Shown here: piece by piece, positions 15,327 to 22,431 of the stretch | How the letters are laid out: every line of letters starts with the position of its first letter | Numbering within the stretch: position 1 is the stretch's first letter | Source of the DNA: Lysinibacillus_B sp036662795 | GTDB taxonomy: Bacteria; Bacillota; Bacilli; Bacillales_A; Planococcaceae | NCBI RefSeq assembly: GCF_036662795.1 | Contig: NZ_JBAFWZ010000032.1 | Location: 1-30,768 of the forward strand | Length of the DNA: 30,768 nt | Reading direction: 5' to 3' | The notes under the pieces: generated by a model | The model's database searches: none | The model's input: the letters and a program-made list of their open reading frames with translations, nothing else | What the model was told of the DNA's origin: nothing | Program-made: the position numbers and the translations under genes

Positions 15327-16697
15327 GTGAAAAGGTATTATTCTATTCTATTTCTAATGTTATTATTTTGGATTGTTCCTCATACTGTATTTGCCGAGCC
15401 ACTTCAAGAAGTAAAGGCAATTGTGAAAGAAAATTATGTGGGTGAGATAAAAGGAAACATAAACGATGCAAAATCAATTGCAGACTTAATGAAGATGCTC
15501 GATCCGTATTCTACATATTTTACAAGAGAAGAGTTCGAAGCTTATTTAAATGCCATTGAACTCACATCTGTAGGAATCGGGGTTGTCATTGAGGAACATG
15601 AGAAAGGGATACGTATAACGGAAGTAATCACGGGGGGGAGTGCACAAAAGGCAGGGGTCAAAACCGGCGATATTATTCTTTCGATTAATGGCAAATCTAC
15701 TATGAATATGTCTACATCTGAAGCTTCTACTCTTATTATGGGAAAGGAAGGCTCTTCCGTTTCACTGACACTATTAAAGGAAAATGGAGAAACCTTTACA
15801 AAGTCGATTGTACGAAAGCCATTTACCCTACCGAATGTCACAACGGAACTCCTATACGGTAACGTAGGATATATCGCTCTATCATCATTTTCAACTGATG
15901 CAGCTTCACTAGTCCAACAAGCCCTACGCAATTTATCGGCGAAAGGTGCTACCTCATTTATCTTGGATTTACAATACAATGGTGGGGGCTATGTTTCATC
16001 CGCGGAGGATATCATTGGTTTATTTCCAAATGCTAAGGTGGCATATCGTTTAAAGCTTGCATGGGGCAATGAAATCGCTTATGCAAGCAGGCAATCCATG
16101 CAGTTTCCTAAAAATACGAGACTTTTAATTAATCGATATAGTGCAAGTGCCTCTGAAATGACAGCTGCTGCCCTTTTAGATCAAAATGCAGCTATTTTAT
16201 ACGGCGAAACCTCTTATGGAAAAGGCACGATGCAATCCTTTTATGAGCTGTCTGATGGGAGCATCTTAAAGCTAACAATGGCTGAATTCAGCGGACCAAA
16301 AGGAACAAAGGTGCACAAGGTTGGGGTTACACCACAAATAAAAACTAACAATGACCCACTATATCTCGCCCATTATGATGCGATTATCGCTAGTCTAAAA
16401 GGTTACAAAGAGCGACCAGCCTTAACAAAGGTACAGACTACAAAAACATTTACACTTTCATTTAATCATGCTCTATCCTCGGTAACGATTCCAAAAGGTA
16501 CAGTGGAGTTAGTGACTCTCGGTGGCAACACTGTGAATGCACAAATTCAACAACAGGATTCAAAGCTAATTGTAACACCTCAAAAGCCGCTAATAGCAGG
16601 TGCTGAGTACATGCTTATTATTCATCCAACATTAAAAAACGAGAATGGAAAGCGATTAAAGCAAGGCTCCTATTTACGAATTACAGTGGCACAATAA
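15327..16697 (+). CDS. Secreted S41 (CtpA-type) protease with C-terminal Ig-like domain
   Basis: 456 residues starting at GTG, 8 bases after AAGGGG. Signal peptide about 1-23, a helical N-region with LDPYSTYF (58-65), PDZ about 80-155 (VGIGVVIEE, GVKTGDIILSINGKS), and the tail-protease core about 165-345. The Ser/Lys dyad is S274 (in SASASEM) and K299 (SYGKGT), at the 25-residue spacing of E. coli Prc. Residues about 365-456 form a beta domain with the SbsA/Big_5 Ig-like pattern (FTLSFNHAL, KLIVTPQKPL, YMLIIHP.L....GKRL) common in S-layer proteins. That addition is unusual for a CtpA-type protease and suggests action at the wall surface. It likely trims exported proteins; the substrate is unknown. 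Confidence 0.9.
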   Translation: MKRYYSILFLMLLFWIVPHTVFAEPLQEVKAIVKENYVGEIKGNINDAKSIADLMKMLDPYSTYFTREEFEAYLNAIELTSVGIGVVIEEHEKGIRITEVITGGSAQKAGVKTGDIILSINGKSTMNMSTSEASTLIMGKEGSSVSLTLLKENGETFTKSIVRKPFTLPNVTTELLYGNVGYIALSSFSTDAASLVQQALRNLSAKGATSFILDLQYNGGGYVSSAEDIIGLFPNAKVAYRLKLAWGNEIAYASRQSMQFPKNTRLLINRYSASASEMTAAALLDQNAAILYGETSYGKGTMQSFYELSDGSILKLTMAEFSGPKGTKVHKVGVTPQIKTNNDPLYLAHYDAIIASLKGYKERPALTKVQTTKTFTLSFNHALSSVTIPKGTVELVTLGGNTVNAQIQQQDSKLIVTPQKPLIAGAEYMLIIHPTLKNENGKRLKQGSYLRITVAQ

Positions 16698-16719
16698 CTC
16701 ATTGTTCCCGAAATAAATG

Positions 16720-16752
16720 AAGCCAGGACCATAAAGTTGGCTCCTGGCTTTT
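16720..16752. terminator. Shared terminator of the S41 protease and tetR genes
   Basis: AAGCCAGGA/TCCTGGCTT (16720-16728 with 16742-16750). It lies between convergent genes: T-rich to its right, and A-rich to its left (16707-16716) for the minus strand. Confidence 0.75.
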
Positions 16753-16756
16753 AAAT

Positions 16757-17350
16757 TTAAACTAGTTCAAGCTGCTCTGTAAAGTATATGTTGATAATAT
16801 GTGAGGCCAGCTTTTCAGGCTCACATTGTTTAGTTAGTAACGTCGTTAGGGTGAGTCGTTCAACTGATCCTAGAATGCTCTCTGCAAGGATTGTGGCACC
16901 AACACTGTCTAGCACAGTAAAGTTACTCTGCTCTCGTTCTAATGCGGAAGAGAGTGCATAGACCATCTTATTTTTAATGATAGAAGACCCTTCACATTCA
17001 TAAAAACCAATTTTCGTTAAATTCGGATTTTCTACAAAATAATTAAAAATATTTTTAAAGTTTTCAAATAAGCGGGCCTTTATATTCTTTGTCTGTTGAG
17101 AAGATTGCAGTAAACCATCATCCATAATTTCCATCAACTTATTTTGGAATTCTTCATTTAAATCGTTAAATAAAGATTCCTTACTTTGGAAATATAAATA
17201 AAATGTTGGCTGAGTTAAATTAGCCGCTTTTACAATATCACTAATTTTTGTTTGATGATACCCGTGTGTTGAGAATAGTTCTATCGCTTTCTCTAATAAT
17301 AGTTTTTTACTCTTTTCTCCACTTGAATTTACTCTACGTCCTCTTGGCAT
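16757..17350 (-). CDS. TetR family transcriptional regulator
   Basis: 197 residues. The N-terminal helix-turn-helix is at about 15-62 (AIELFSTHGYHQTKISDIVK, then AANLTQPTFYLYFQSKESLF). The C-terminal ligand domain is unlike any class I can name. AAAGGTGGAG precedes ATG. It is an isolated gene between a convergent protease and the co-oriented amidase. The upstream gap holds two inverted repeats (17476-17488 and 17500-17515) that could be its own operator. The ligand and target genes cannot be read from the sequence. Confidence 0.9.
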   Translation of the reverse strand: MPRGRRVNSSGEKSKKLLLEKAIELFSTHGYHQTKISDIVKAANLTQPTFYLYFQSKESLFNDLNEEFQNKLMEIMDDGLLQSSQQTKNIKARLFENFKNIFNYFVENPNLTKIGFYECEGSSIIKNKMVYALSSALEREQSNFTVLDSVGATILAESILGSVERLTLTTLLTKQCEPEKLASHIINIYFTEQLELV

Positions 17351-17475
17351 TTTACTCCACCTTTATCTCTCTGTCTTGGATGCTTTGATAACATATGTAT
17401 TACCAATTATTTCACATTCATTATATATTAATTATTTTTCAAAATAAAGCTTATAATCATAAAAATAACATTTTC

Positions 17476-17515
17476 ACTAATGATTAGTAGTGCAATTATA
17501 TTACTTATTAGTAAT
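17476..17515. promoter_or_regulatory. Paired inverted repeats upstream of tetR
   Basis: ACTAATGATTAGT (perfect arms, 17476-17488) and ATTACTTATTAGTAAT (17500-17515). Their centres are about 25 bases apart and both are built on AGTAAT/ATTAGT-type arms. Candidate autoregulatory operator, about 125-165 bases before the ATG. Confidence 0.45.
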
Positions 17516-17576
17516 TAATGCAGACTTTATAATTTTACTTTATAGTAACAAAGTAGGTATAAAACAGGATAGTACA

Positions 17577-17621
17577 AAAAAATAAAACTGTTAGGAAACA
17601 AGAATGTCTCCTAACAGTTTT
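17577..17621 (-). terminator. Terminator of the SLH-amidase gene
   Basis: Perfect 13-bp stem AAAACTGTTAGGA/TCCTAACAGTTTT (17584-17596 with 17609-17621), 12-base loop. Minus-strand T-run from plus-strand A-rich 17576-17587. Confidence 0.93.
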
Positions 17622-17624
17622 GGA

Positions 17625-19322
17625 TTATTTTTTATAATATTGTGTAATGCCGTTATAAATAGATTGAGCAAAAATATCAACATATTTGTCATTTACTAGT
17701 TTTGCACGGTCCTCAGAGTTACTAACAAATCCTAACTCTACAAGTACTGACGGCATCGTTAGCCCTTTAATAACAACGAAATCCGCACGCTTTACTTTGC
17801 GGTCATTCATATTAGCATTTTTGACAATTTGACTATTAATATTTGTCGCTAGCGCAAAATCCTCTTTTTCGTTCTCATTATTTGTCACACTATAATAAGT
17901 TTCAGTTCCTTTTGCACTTTCACTGGATGCTGAATTAACATGAATACTAATGAAAATCTCACCATAATTTTTCTTTGCAAATGCAACACGCTCATCTAAC
18001 GTTGGGTACGTATCACCTGTTCGTGTCATCTTTACAATTGCACCGGCAGCCTCAAGCTTATTCTTTAGCTTCGTTGCTGTTTTTAATGTAATGATCTTTT
18101 CAATAGCCGATGCTTTAGATGCTCCTGGATCCTTCCCGCCGTGACCAGCGTCGATTACAATAATACGTCCTTGAATAGCTGATCCAGTTTGATTGATTAA
18201 TCGTAGGTATGTTTTATGAATATATCCTTCTGTTCCGTTATACGATACCTTTGCCCAGTACCCTGAAATCGAATGTACTTCGACTAGTGTTCCACGGTTG
18301 ATTTTTCCAACTACCGCGGATGATGTATCTGCTTTGGCACGAATATTTAAGTTATTAACCGTAGCACTACCAATCGTTTTAGTATTTAAAACGGGCTCTT
18401 CTGGGTCCGGTTTTTGTGTTGGCTTTTCAGGCTCCTCTGGGTTTATCCCATCAATGATTTCTACATACGCTTTGTAAACATATGCATAGCGACCGTTATA
18501 CGCTATTTTGTACCAATCGCTGCTCATATCAAATACTGAAAGAACAGTTCCTGTATGAACCTTCCCTACAATATTGCTACTTGTTGCTGAGCTTGCTGTC
18601 GAGCGAACATGCAAATTATCTGTTGTTACTCGAACCTTTGCTATCGCGTCGTTTTCATCCGGAACTGTTACTCCCTGTACCGGCGGATCTAGACGATACT
18701 TATCCGAGCTAGCACGAGCTACGAATAGCGCAAATTGCTCTCGTGTTACAGTATTAGTTGGGCTGAAATTTTTAGAACTTGTTCCAACTGCAATGCCGCT
18801 ATAGTAAACAGCTGCAATATACTTATAGTAACTATTCGATTTTGATATATCTGAAAAAGGTAATTCTAAATCTTTATATTGATCTACATCTAATTTATAG
18901 GAGATTGACAATACTTTTGCCATTTCATTACGAGTTAAACCTAGGTCTGGTGCAAATTTATTCCCTGTATACGTTGTAAAATAACCAAGTTTTACAGCCT
19001 GCTCCACATAACCAGAAAGCCATGAATCGACTTTTATATCCCCGAAGGAAGATTGCGACACCTTAAGTGGCTTATGACCAGTTGCCAGTACGACCATTTT
19101 TGCAGCTTGTCCACGCGTAACGGTCTGAGCTGGTCGATAATAAGTCTTACCATTTTCTATAATCCCCGCTATAACACCTTTTTCTACTAAGTAGTTAATT
19201 TCTTCATAGGAAGAATGACTAGTAGGGATATCAGCAAAGCGCTGACTAGCATATACACTATGTATATTAAACATTGACACGATGAACACGATAAATACGA
19301 CAACAAATCTCTTAAAAGACAA
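17625..19322 (-). CDS. SLH-anchored N-acetylmuramoyl-L-alanine amidase with SH3b domains
   Basis: 565 residues. Signal peptide about 1-26, three SLH domains (about 29-82, 93-145, 157-205), SH3b domains about 232-290 and 320-377 separated by a Pro/Glu linker (293-312), then Amidase_3 (386-565). Zinc ligands are H394 (DAGHGGKDPG), E408 and H461 (SIHVNSA); the catalytic glutamate is E529 (VLVELGFVSN). It cleaves the MurNAc-L-Ala bond while held by SLH domains on wall polymer. The start codon is TTG after GGGAGG; no in-frame ATG nearby would keep the signal peptide. An 8-bp inverted repeat overlaps its candidate -10. Confidence 0.95.
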   Translation of the reverse strand: MSFKRFVVVFIVFIVSMFNIHSVYASQRFADIPTSHSSYEEINYLVEKGVIAGIIENGKTYYRPAQTVTRGQAAKMVVLATGHKPLKVSQSSFGDIKVDSWLSGYVEQAVKLGYFTTYTGNKFAPDLGLTRNEMAKVLSISYKLDVDQYKDLELPFSDISKSNSYYKYIAAVYYSGIAVGTSSKNFSPTNTVTREQFALFVARASSDKYRLDPPVQGVTVPDENDAIAKVRVTTDNLHVRSTASSATSSNIVGKVHTGTVLSVFDMSSDWYKIAYNGRYAYVYKAYVEIIDGINPEEPEKPTQKPDPEEPVLNTKTIGSATVNNLNIRAKADTSSAVVGKINRGTLVEVHSISGYWAKVSYNGTEGYIHKTYLRLINQTGSAIQGRIIVIDAGHGGKDPGASKASAIEKIITLKTATKLKNKLEAAGAIVKMTRTGDTYPTLDERVAFAKKNYGEIFISIHVNSASSESAKGTETYYSVTNNENEKEDFALATNINSQIVKNANMNDRKVKRADFVVIKGLTMPSVLVELGFVSNSEDRAKLVNDKYVDIFAQSIYNGITQYYKK

Positions 19323-19391
19323 TGTCCTATTCCTCCCTTCAATATAAACAACTACTATTTTACCAAATAAATACCTCGAAAAGAATCAGCC

Positions 19392-19415
19392 TATTCTACC
19401 TCGTTTTGTAGAATA
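19392..19415. promoter_or_regulatory. Inverted repeat over the SLH-amidase promoter
   Basis: TATTCTAC, 8 bases, GTAGAATA. On the minus strand one arm contains the candidate -10 TAGAAT with TTACTT 17 bases upstream. A protein bound here would cover the -10. Confidence 0.45.
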
Positions 19416-19866
19416 AAGTAAATGAGAGGGCTATTAGTAAGTCTTTTGTTGTTTGCTAGTAAGTAAAATCTATCTATATAAAGCTAGCTCTAACAGCTCG
19501 ACATATTTTTGTCATCTATAATATTACACTATTCGATACTAGTAATATATTACAAATACATGTCAAAAATATTTTCGTCATTACATTTATGTATAAAATT
19601 ACGGGTACTGATTACCTATTATTGTTCATGTTATCGTGTGAAACGTTGATTACTGCTACATCCGGCTCGCTTTCCACGAACATGGGTCGAGCCGTTTCCT
19701 TCGCTCCTCTTACATATTTATGAATCTTCTTAGAAAAACTATTTATGACATTGACCAATGTGTAAAATACTTCGGTGTCAAACTAAACCTCTCCTTACGA
19801 AGGTGATTAATTCCCACTAGCTAATACTCGTCTAATTTACAAGCCGTTTATTTTCAAACTGAAAAC
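19416..19866. other. Intergenic stretch without a gene
   Basis: AT-rich DNA between the SLH-amidase promoter and the NlpC/P60-SLH terminator. Only the GC-richer repeat element at 19645-19711 stands out. No credible reading frame was found on either strand. Confidence 0.6.
19645..19711. repeat. Second family of GC-rich intergenic element
   Basis: On the minus strand: GAGCGAAGGAAACGGCTCGA, then CCCATGTTCGTGGAAAGCGA and GCCGGATGTAGCAGTAATCAAC. Its end resembles 7627-7652. It recalls the CCCGCGGAAAGCG...AGCGGAAATCAAC elements I associate with Bacillaceae intergenic DNA, in decayed form. The family assignment is from memory of the pattern. Confidence 0.5.
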
Positions 19867-19899
19867 ACAAAAGGAAGAGGTGCATTAGCAGCCTCTTCC
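19867..19899 (-). terminator. Terminator of the NlpC/P60-SLH gene
   Basis: GGAAGAGG/CCTCTTCC (19873-19880 with 19892-19899), 11-base loop. On the minus strand TTTTGTGTTTTC follows. Confidence 0.88.
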
Positions 19900-19946
19900 C
19901 TCATTGAATGATAACTAACTTTATTTACAAAAAGTCTGTTACCTTA

Positions 19947-20888
19947 TTATTTATTTTTTGCACGATCAATAAATGCAGATAAGTCTACTAGCTTCACTGA
20001 ATCATTTACTCCGAATGTACCGTCACCTTGTCCGACTGTAATTTTGTTTGATGCTAAGTTTTTAATATCCTTTGCTGCCCAATGTGACGATTTTACATCA
20101 GAAAATGTAAGCGTATTTGACTGCATTTGTAAATCAAAGGCTTTTACTAATACTTTTGCCATTTCCGCACGCGTTAATGGTGAGTTTGCATTAAATTTTC
20201 CGTTTTCGTCACCTGAAAATACACCAATCTTTTTAAGAGCCGTTGTTGCTCCAGCATATTTCGAATTGGATTTAATATCTATAAAAGATGAATTTGTATT
20301 CGATGTATCTAGATTTAATGCTTTAGCTAACTGTAGGGCAACTTCGCCACGAGAAGCATAGTATGAGAAATCGACTGCTGCATCCTTAACTTCATCCGCT
20401 GCATTTTCTGTGCCATTTGTAAAGCTTGCAATACGTTTTGCTCCCGTATAACGTTTAGCCCAATAAGATTCGCTTAAACTAGCTGTTATAACACCTGTAC
20501 TTGTGCCTGCGTGAGTGAATTTATTATTTCCAACGTAAATCCCTACGTGAGAAGTGGGTTTCCCTGTTGTATTGAAGAAAACTAAATCGCCAACTTGTAA
20601 ATTACTTTTAGAAACCGAAGTTCCTTGACTGTATTGTCCTGATGTTGTTCGTTGAATAGGAATATCTAATTGCTTAAAAACTAGTTGTGTGAATCCTGAG
20701 CAATCTAATCCTGAAGATGTTGTACCTCCATAAGCGTATGGTACACCAATATATTTATAAGCTGTAGCTGTTAGTTCTTTTTGTGATGCTGCTTCTGCAG
20801 TGTCTGTGCCCGTTCCCGCCATAATCATAAAAGACGCAAAAACCGGTAGTAACCATTTTTTCATAATCGTAAATAGTACCCCTTTCAT
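19947..20888 (-). CDS. NlpC/P60 endopeptidase with C-terminal SLH domains
   Basis: 313 residues. The signal peptide ends about AEA (32-34). NlpC/P60 covers about 37-155 with C63 (LDCSGFT), H114 (SHVGIYVG) and H126 (KFTHAG). Three SLH segments follow: a shortened first (about 173-198) and two complete ones (202-255 and 262-308). The catalytic part is a close paralogue of the 160-residue enzyme at 11826-12308, here with a wall anchor. Start choice: ATG at 20888 with AGGA 6-7 bases upstream is kept. An ATG eight codons later (20864) has AAAGGGG but at 14 bases. The promoter resembles that of the paralogue. Confidence 0.92.
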   Translation of the reverse strand: MKGVLFTIMKKWLLPVFASFMIMAGTGTDTAEAASQKELTATAYKYIGVPYAYGGTTSSGLDCSGFTQLVFKQLDIPIQRTTSGQYSQGTSVSKSNLQVGDLVFFNTTGKPTSHVGIYVGNNKFTHAGTSTGVITASLSESYWAKRYTGAKRIASFTNGTENAADEVKDAAVDFSYYASRGEVALQLAKALNLDTSNTNSSFIDIKSNSKYAGATTALKKIGVFSGDENGKFNANSPLTRAEMAKVLVKAFDLQMQSNTLTFSDVKSSHWAAKDIKNLASNKITVGQGDGTFGVNDSVKLVDLSAFIDRAKNK

Positions 20889-20915
20889 TTTCTATCCTGT
20901 TTAATTCCTAGTAAA

Positions 20916-20970
20916 AGATTAACATAGAAATAAGGGCTGTAACTTTTCACTTGTGTAACAGATTGTTACA
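20916..20970 (-). promoter_or_regulatory. Promoter with WalR-like half-sites (N4 variant)
   Basis: On the minus strand: TGTAAC, 4 bases, TGTTAC (20970-20955), then GTTACA as a -35-like hexamer (20943-20938), 16 bases and an extended -10 TGTTAATCT (TAATCT at 20921-20916). The same order and the same extended -10 occur before the paralogue at 12308, but the half-site gap is one base short of the WalR optimum. Confidence 0.5.
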
Positions 20971-20979
20971 AAACAAGAA

Positions 20980-21017
20980 AACACCAGATTCCTTAGTATT
21001 CATAAGGAATCTAGCGC
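20980..21017 (-). terminator. Terminator of the SLH-CAP gene
   Basis: Perfect 10-bp stem AGATTCCTTA/TAAGGAATCT (20986-20995 with 21003-21012), 7-base loop. Minus strand continues GGTGTTTTC; the plus side has CTTTTTG, so it may work both ways. Confidence 0.82.
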
Positions 21018-21092
21018 TTTTTGTCGAGTATTATAGATTTTTAGTATGTTATTTAGTAACCCTACTGTAATATTTCATACTATTATTTTCCA

Positions 21093-22175
21093 TTATATTT
21101 CACTAGAAAACATCTGGACCCAATAAAACTTGCCATTTCCATCACGTTTAATCGCGATGCCAATATTGGTGTAACTTTGATTTAAAATATTGTCTCGGTG
21201 TTTTTTTGAGGATAGCCAAGCTTTACACACTTCCTCTGGTGATGTTATATAGCGAGCAATATTTTCCCCAAAGCTCGAAAATTCATAATCAAATAATGCC
21301 GCCATATCCCATGGGTTTCCATAGTACGGGGATTTATGCTCGAAATAATTACGTTCCAGCATATCCTGAACTTTGATTACTGCTAACTGATTAAGGGCTT
21401 TATCTTCAATCAATGGTTGTAAACTGTTCTTTTTACGCTCCACATTGACTAAAGAAATAACATCCTTTATCCACTTCTCATGCTCACTTGGCGTTTCAAT
21501 ATAAGACTTTGCTAAAAAATCATATGCAATCTGATAATTATCCACGCCCTCTTTAAATAGTAGGGATCTTGATAATACTGTTGCTAGCTCTGCACGCGAT
21601 ACTTTCCCATGGGGATCAAATATCAGACCTTGCTTACCGTAAAATATGCCAGCATCAGCTAGTGACTCGATATAGTGCTTAGCCCAAAAGTTCTTATTAT
21701 AATCTGTAAAGCTGGACTCGTTACGCTTGTCCACCTCAATTTGAAAAGCTAATGCGATGACTTTCGCTAATTCACTTCGAGAGATAGGCTGCTCAGGATG
21801 AATTTTTTCGCTATTCGCTAAAATCCCGAGTTCTACTAGCTTGCGAATTTCCGCATAATCGGGATGGGAGGATGCCACATCCTTTGCACGAAGCATAGTA
21901 TCCGATTCCAGTGATAAATGTAACGTCTTTGCGATTACTTTCGCAGTCTCCGCGCGAGTAATCAATCTATTAGGTTTAAATGAACCATCCTCGAAGCTCG
22001 TCATATAGCCTTTATTGACAATGAGTTCTATTGCATTTGAGGCCCAGTGCTTGTCATTAATATCTGTGAGATTGGATTTTGCCTCGACCACGGGCTGTGC
22101 TAAGGTATCTAATGGAAGTACAGGTAGAAATAATAGAATGGATAAGAAACTAGTCATCAATACTTTTTTTATCAA
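21093..22175 (-). CDS. SLH-anchored CAP (SCP/PR1) domain protein, TTG start
   Basis: 360 residues from the chosen start. Signal peptide about 1-26, three SLH domains (about 36-85, 97-145, 155-207), then a CAP domain about 237-360 with H280 (YFEHKSPYYG), E304 (SFGENIA) and H326 (KKHRDNIL), the cation-site pattern. Bacterial CAP proteins of this type have no agreed activity. The open frame runs 33 codons further upstream (to ATG 22274), but that stretch covers a terminator-like hairpin and a -35/-10 pair. AAGGAGG lies exactly 8 bases before TTG 22175, and the signal peptide only becomes normal from there. Confidence 0.9.
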   Translation of the reverse strand: MIKKVLMTSFLSILLFLPVLPLDTLAQPVVEAKSNLTDINDKHWASNAIELIVNKGYMTSFEDGSFKPNRLITRAETAKVIAKTLHLSLESDTMLRAKDVASSHPDYAEIRKLVELGILANSEKIHPEQPISRSELAKVIALAFQIEVDKRNESSFTDYNKNFWAKHYIESLADAGIFYGKQGLIFDPHGKVSRAELATVLSRSLLFKEGVDNYQIAYDFLAKSYIETPSEHEKWIKDVISLVNVERKKNSLQPLIEDKALNQLAVIKVQDMLERNYFEHKSPYYGNPWDMAALFDYEFSSFGENIARYITSPEEVCKAWLSSKKHRDNILNQSYTNIGIAIKRDGNGKFYWVQMFSSEI

Positions 22176-22182
22176 TTGTTGT

Positions 22183-22190
22183 ACCTCCTT
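22183..22190 (-). promoter_or_regulatory. Ribosome site fixing the TTG start of SLH-CAP
   Basis: AAGGAGG on the minus strand with 8 bases to TTG at 22175. The longer ATG start lacks such a site. Confidence 0.8.
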
Positions 22191-22198
22191 GATCAGGA

Positions 22199-22232
22199 TA
22201 AAAACACGCCTCCCACAATTATGTGAAAGGCG
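22199..22232 (-). terminator. Terminator-like hairpin in the SLH-CAP leader
   Basis: On the minus strand CGCCTTTCACA/TGTGGGAGGCG form a fully paired 11-bp stem (two G-T pairs) with loop TAAT, followed by TGTTTTTATCC. It starts about 7 bases after the predicted transcription start, so it is either a leader attenuator, a 5'-end stabiliser, or a backup terminator for the upstream giant gene. Confidence 0.75.
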
Positions 22233-22245
22233 ATGAATCAAATAT

Positions 22246-22274
22246 ATCATACTGAATTTTTCACCACGAATCAA
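22246..22274 (-). promoter_or_regulatory. SigA promoter of the SLH-CAP gene
   Basis: On the minus strand TTGATT (-35), 17 bases, TATGAT (-10): four and five matches to consensus with ideal spacing. Confidence 0.7.
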
Positions 22275-22294
22275 ATGGATGAAGCCGGCTATTA

Positions 22295-22416
22295 GAAAAG
22301 CGCAAGCGCCCCGTTTAGCCCCGACAAGCGCTGGAATCTCCGAATCGAAAGCATCTTTCCCGCTTTCGACCGAGGCGATGAAGCGACCTCGAGGGGCTGG
22401 GCGCTGGAGCTAGACA
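22295..22416. repeat. GC-rich hairpin repeat, copy A
   Basis: Best preserved of three copies. AGCGCC...AGCCCC at the left pairs with GGGGCTGGGCGCT at the right, with an inner region containing GAAAGC...GCTTTC. It starts 16 bases past the stop of the giant repeat protein gene (minus strand), so it forms that transcript's 3' end and may help terminate or protect it. Confidence 0.82.
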
Positions 22417-22431
22417 ATGCTCAAGCTCGAA

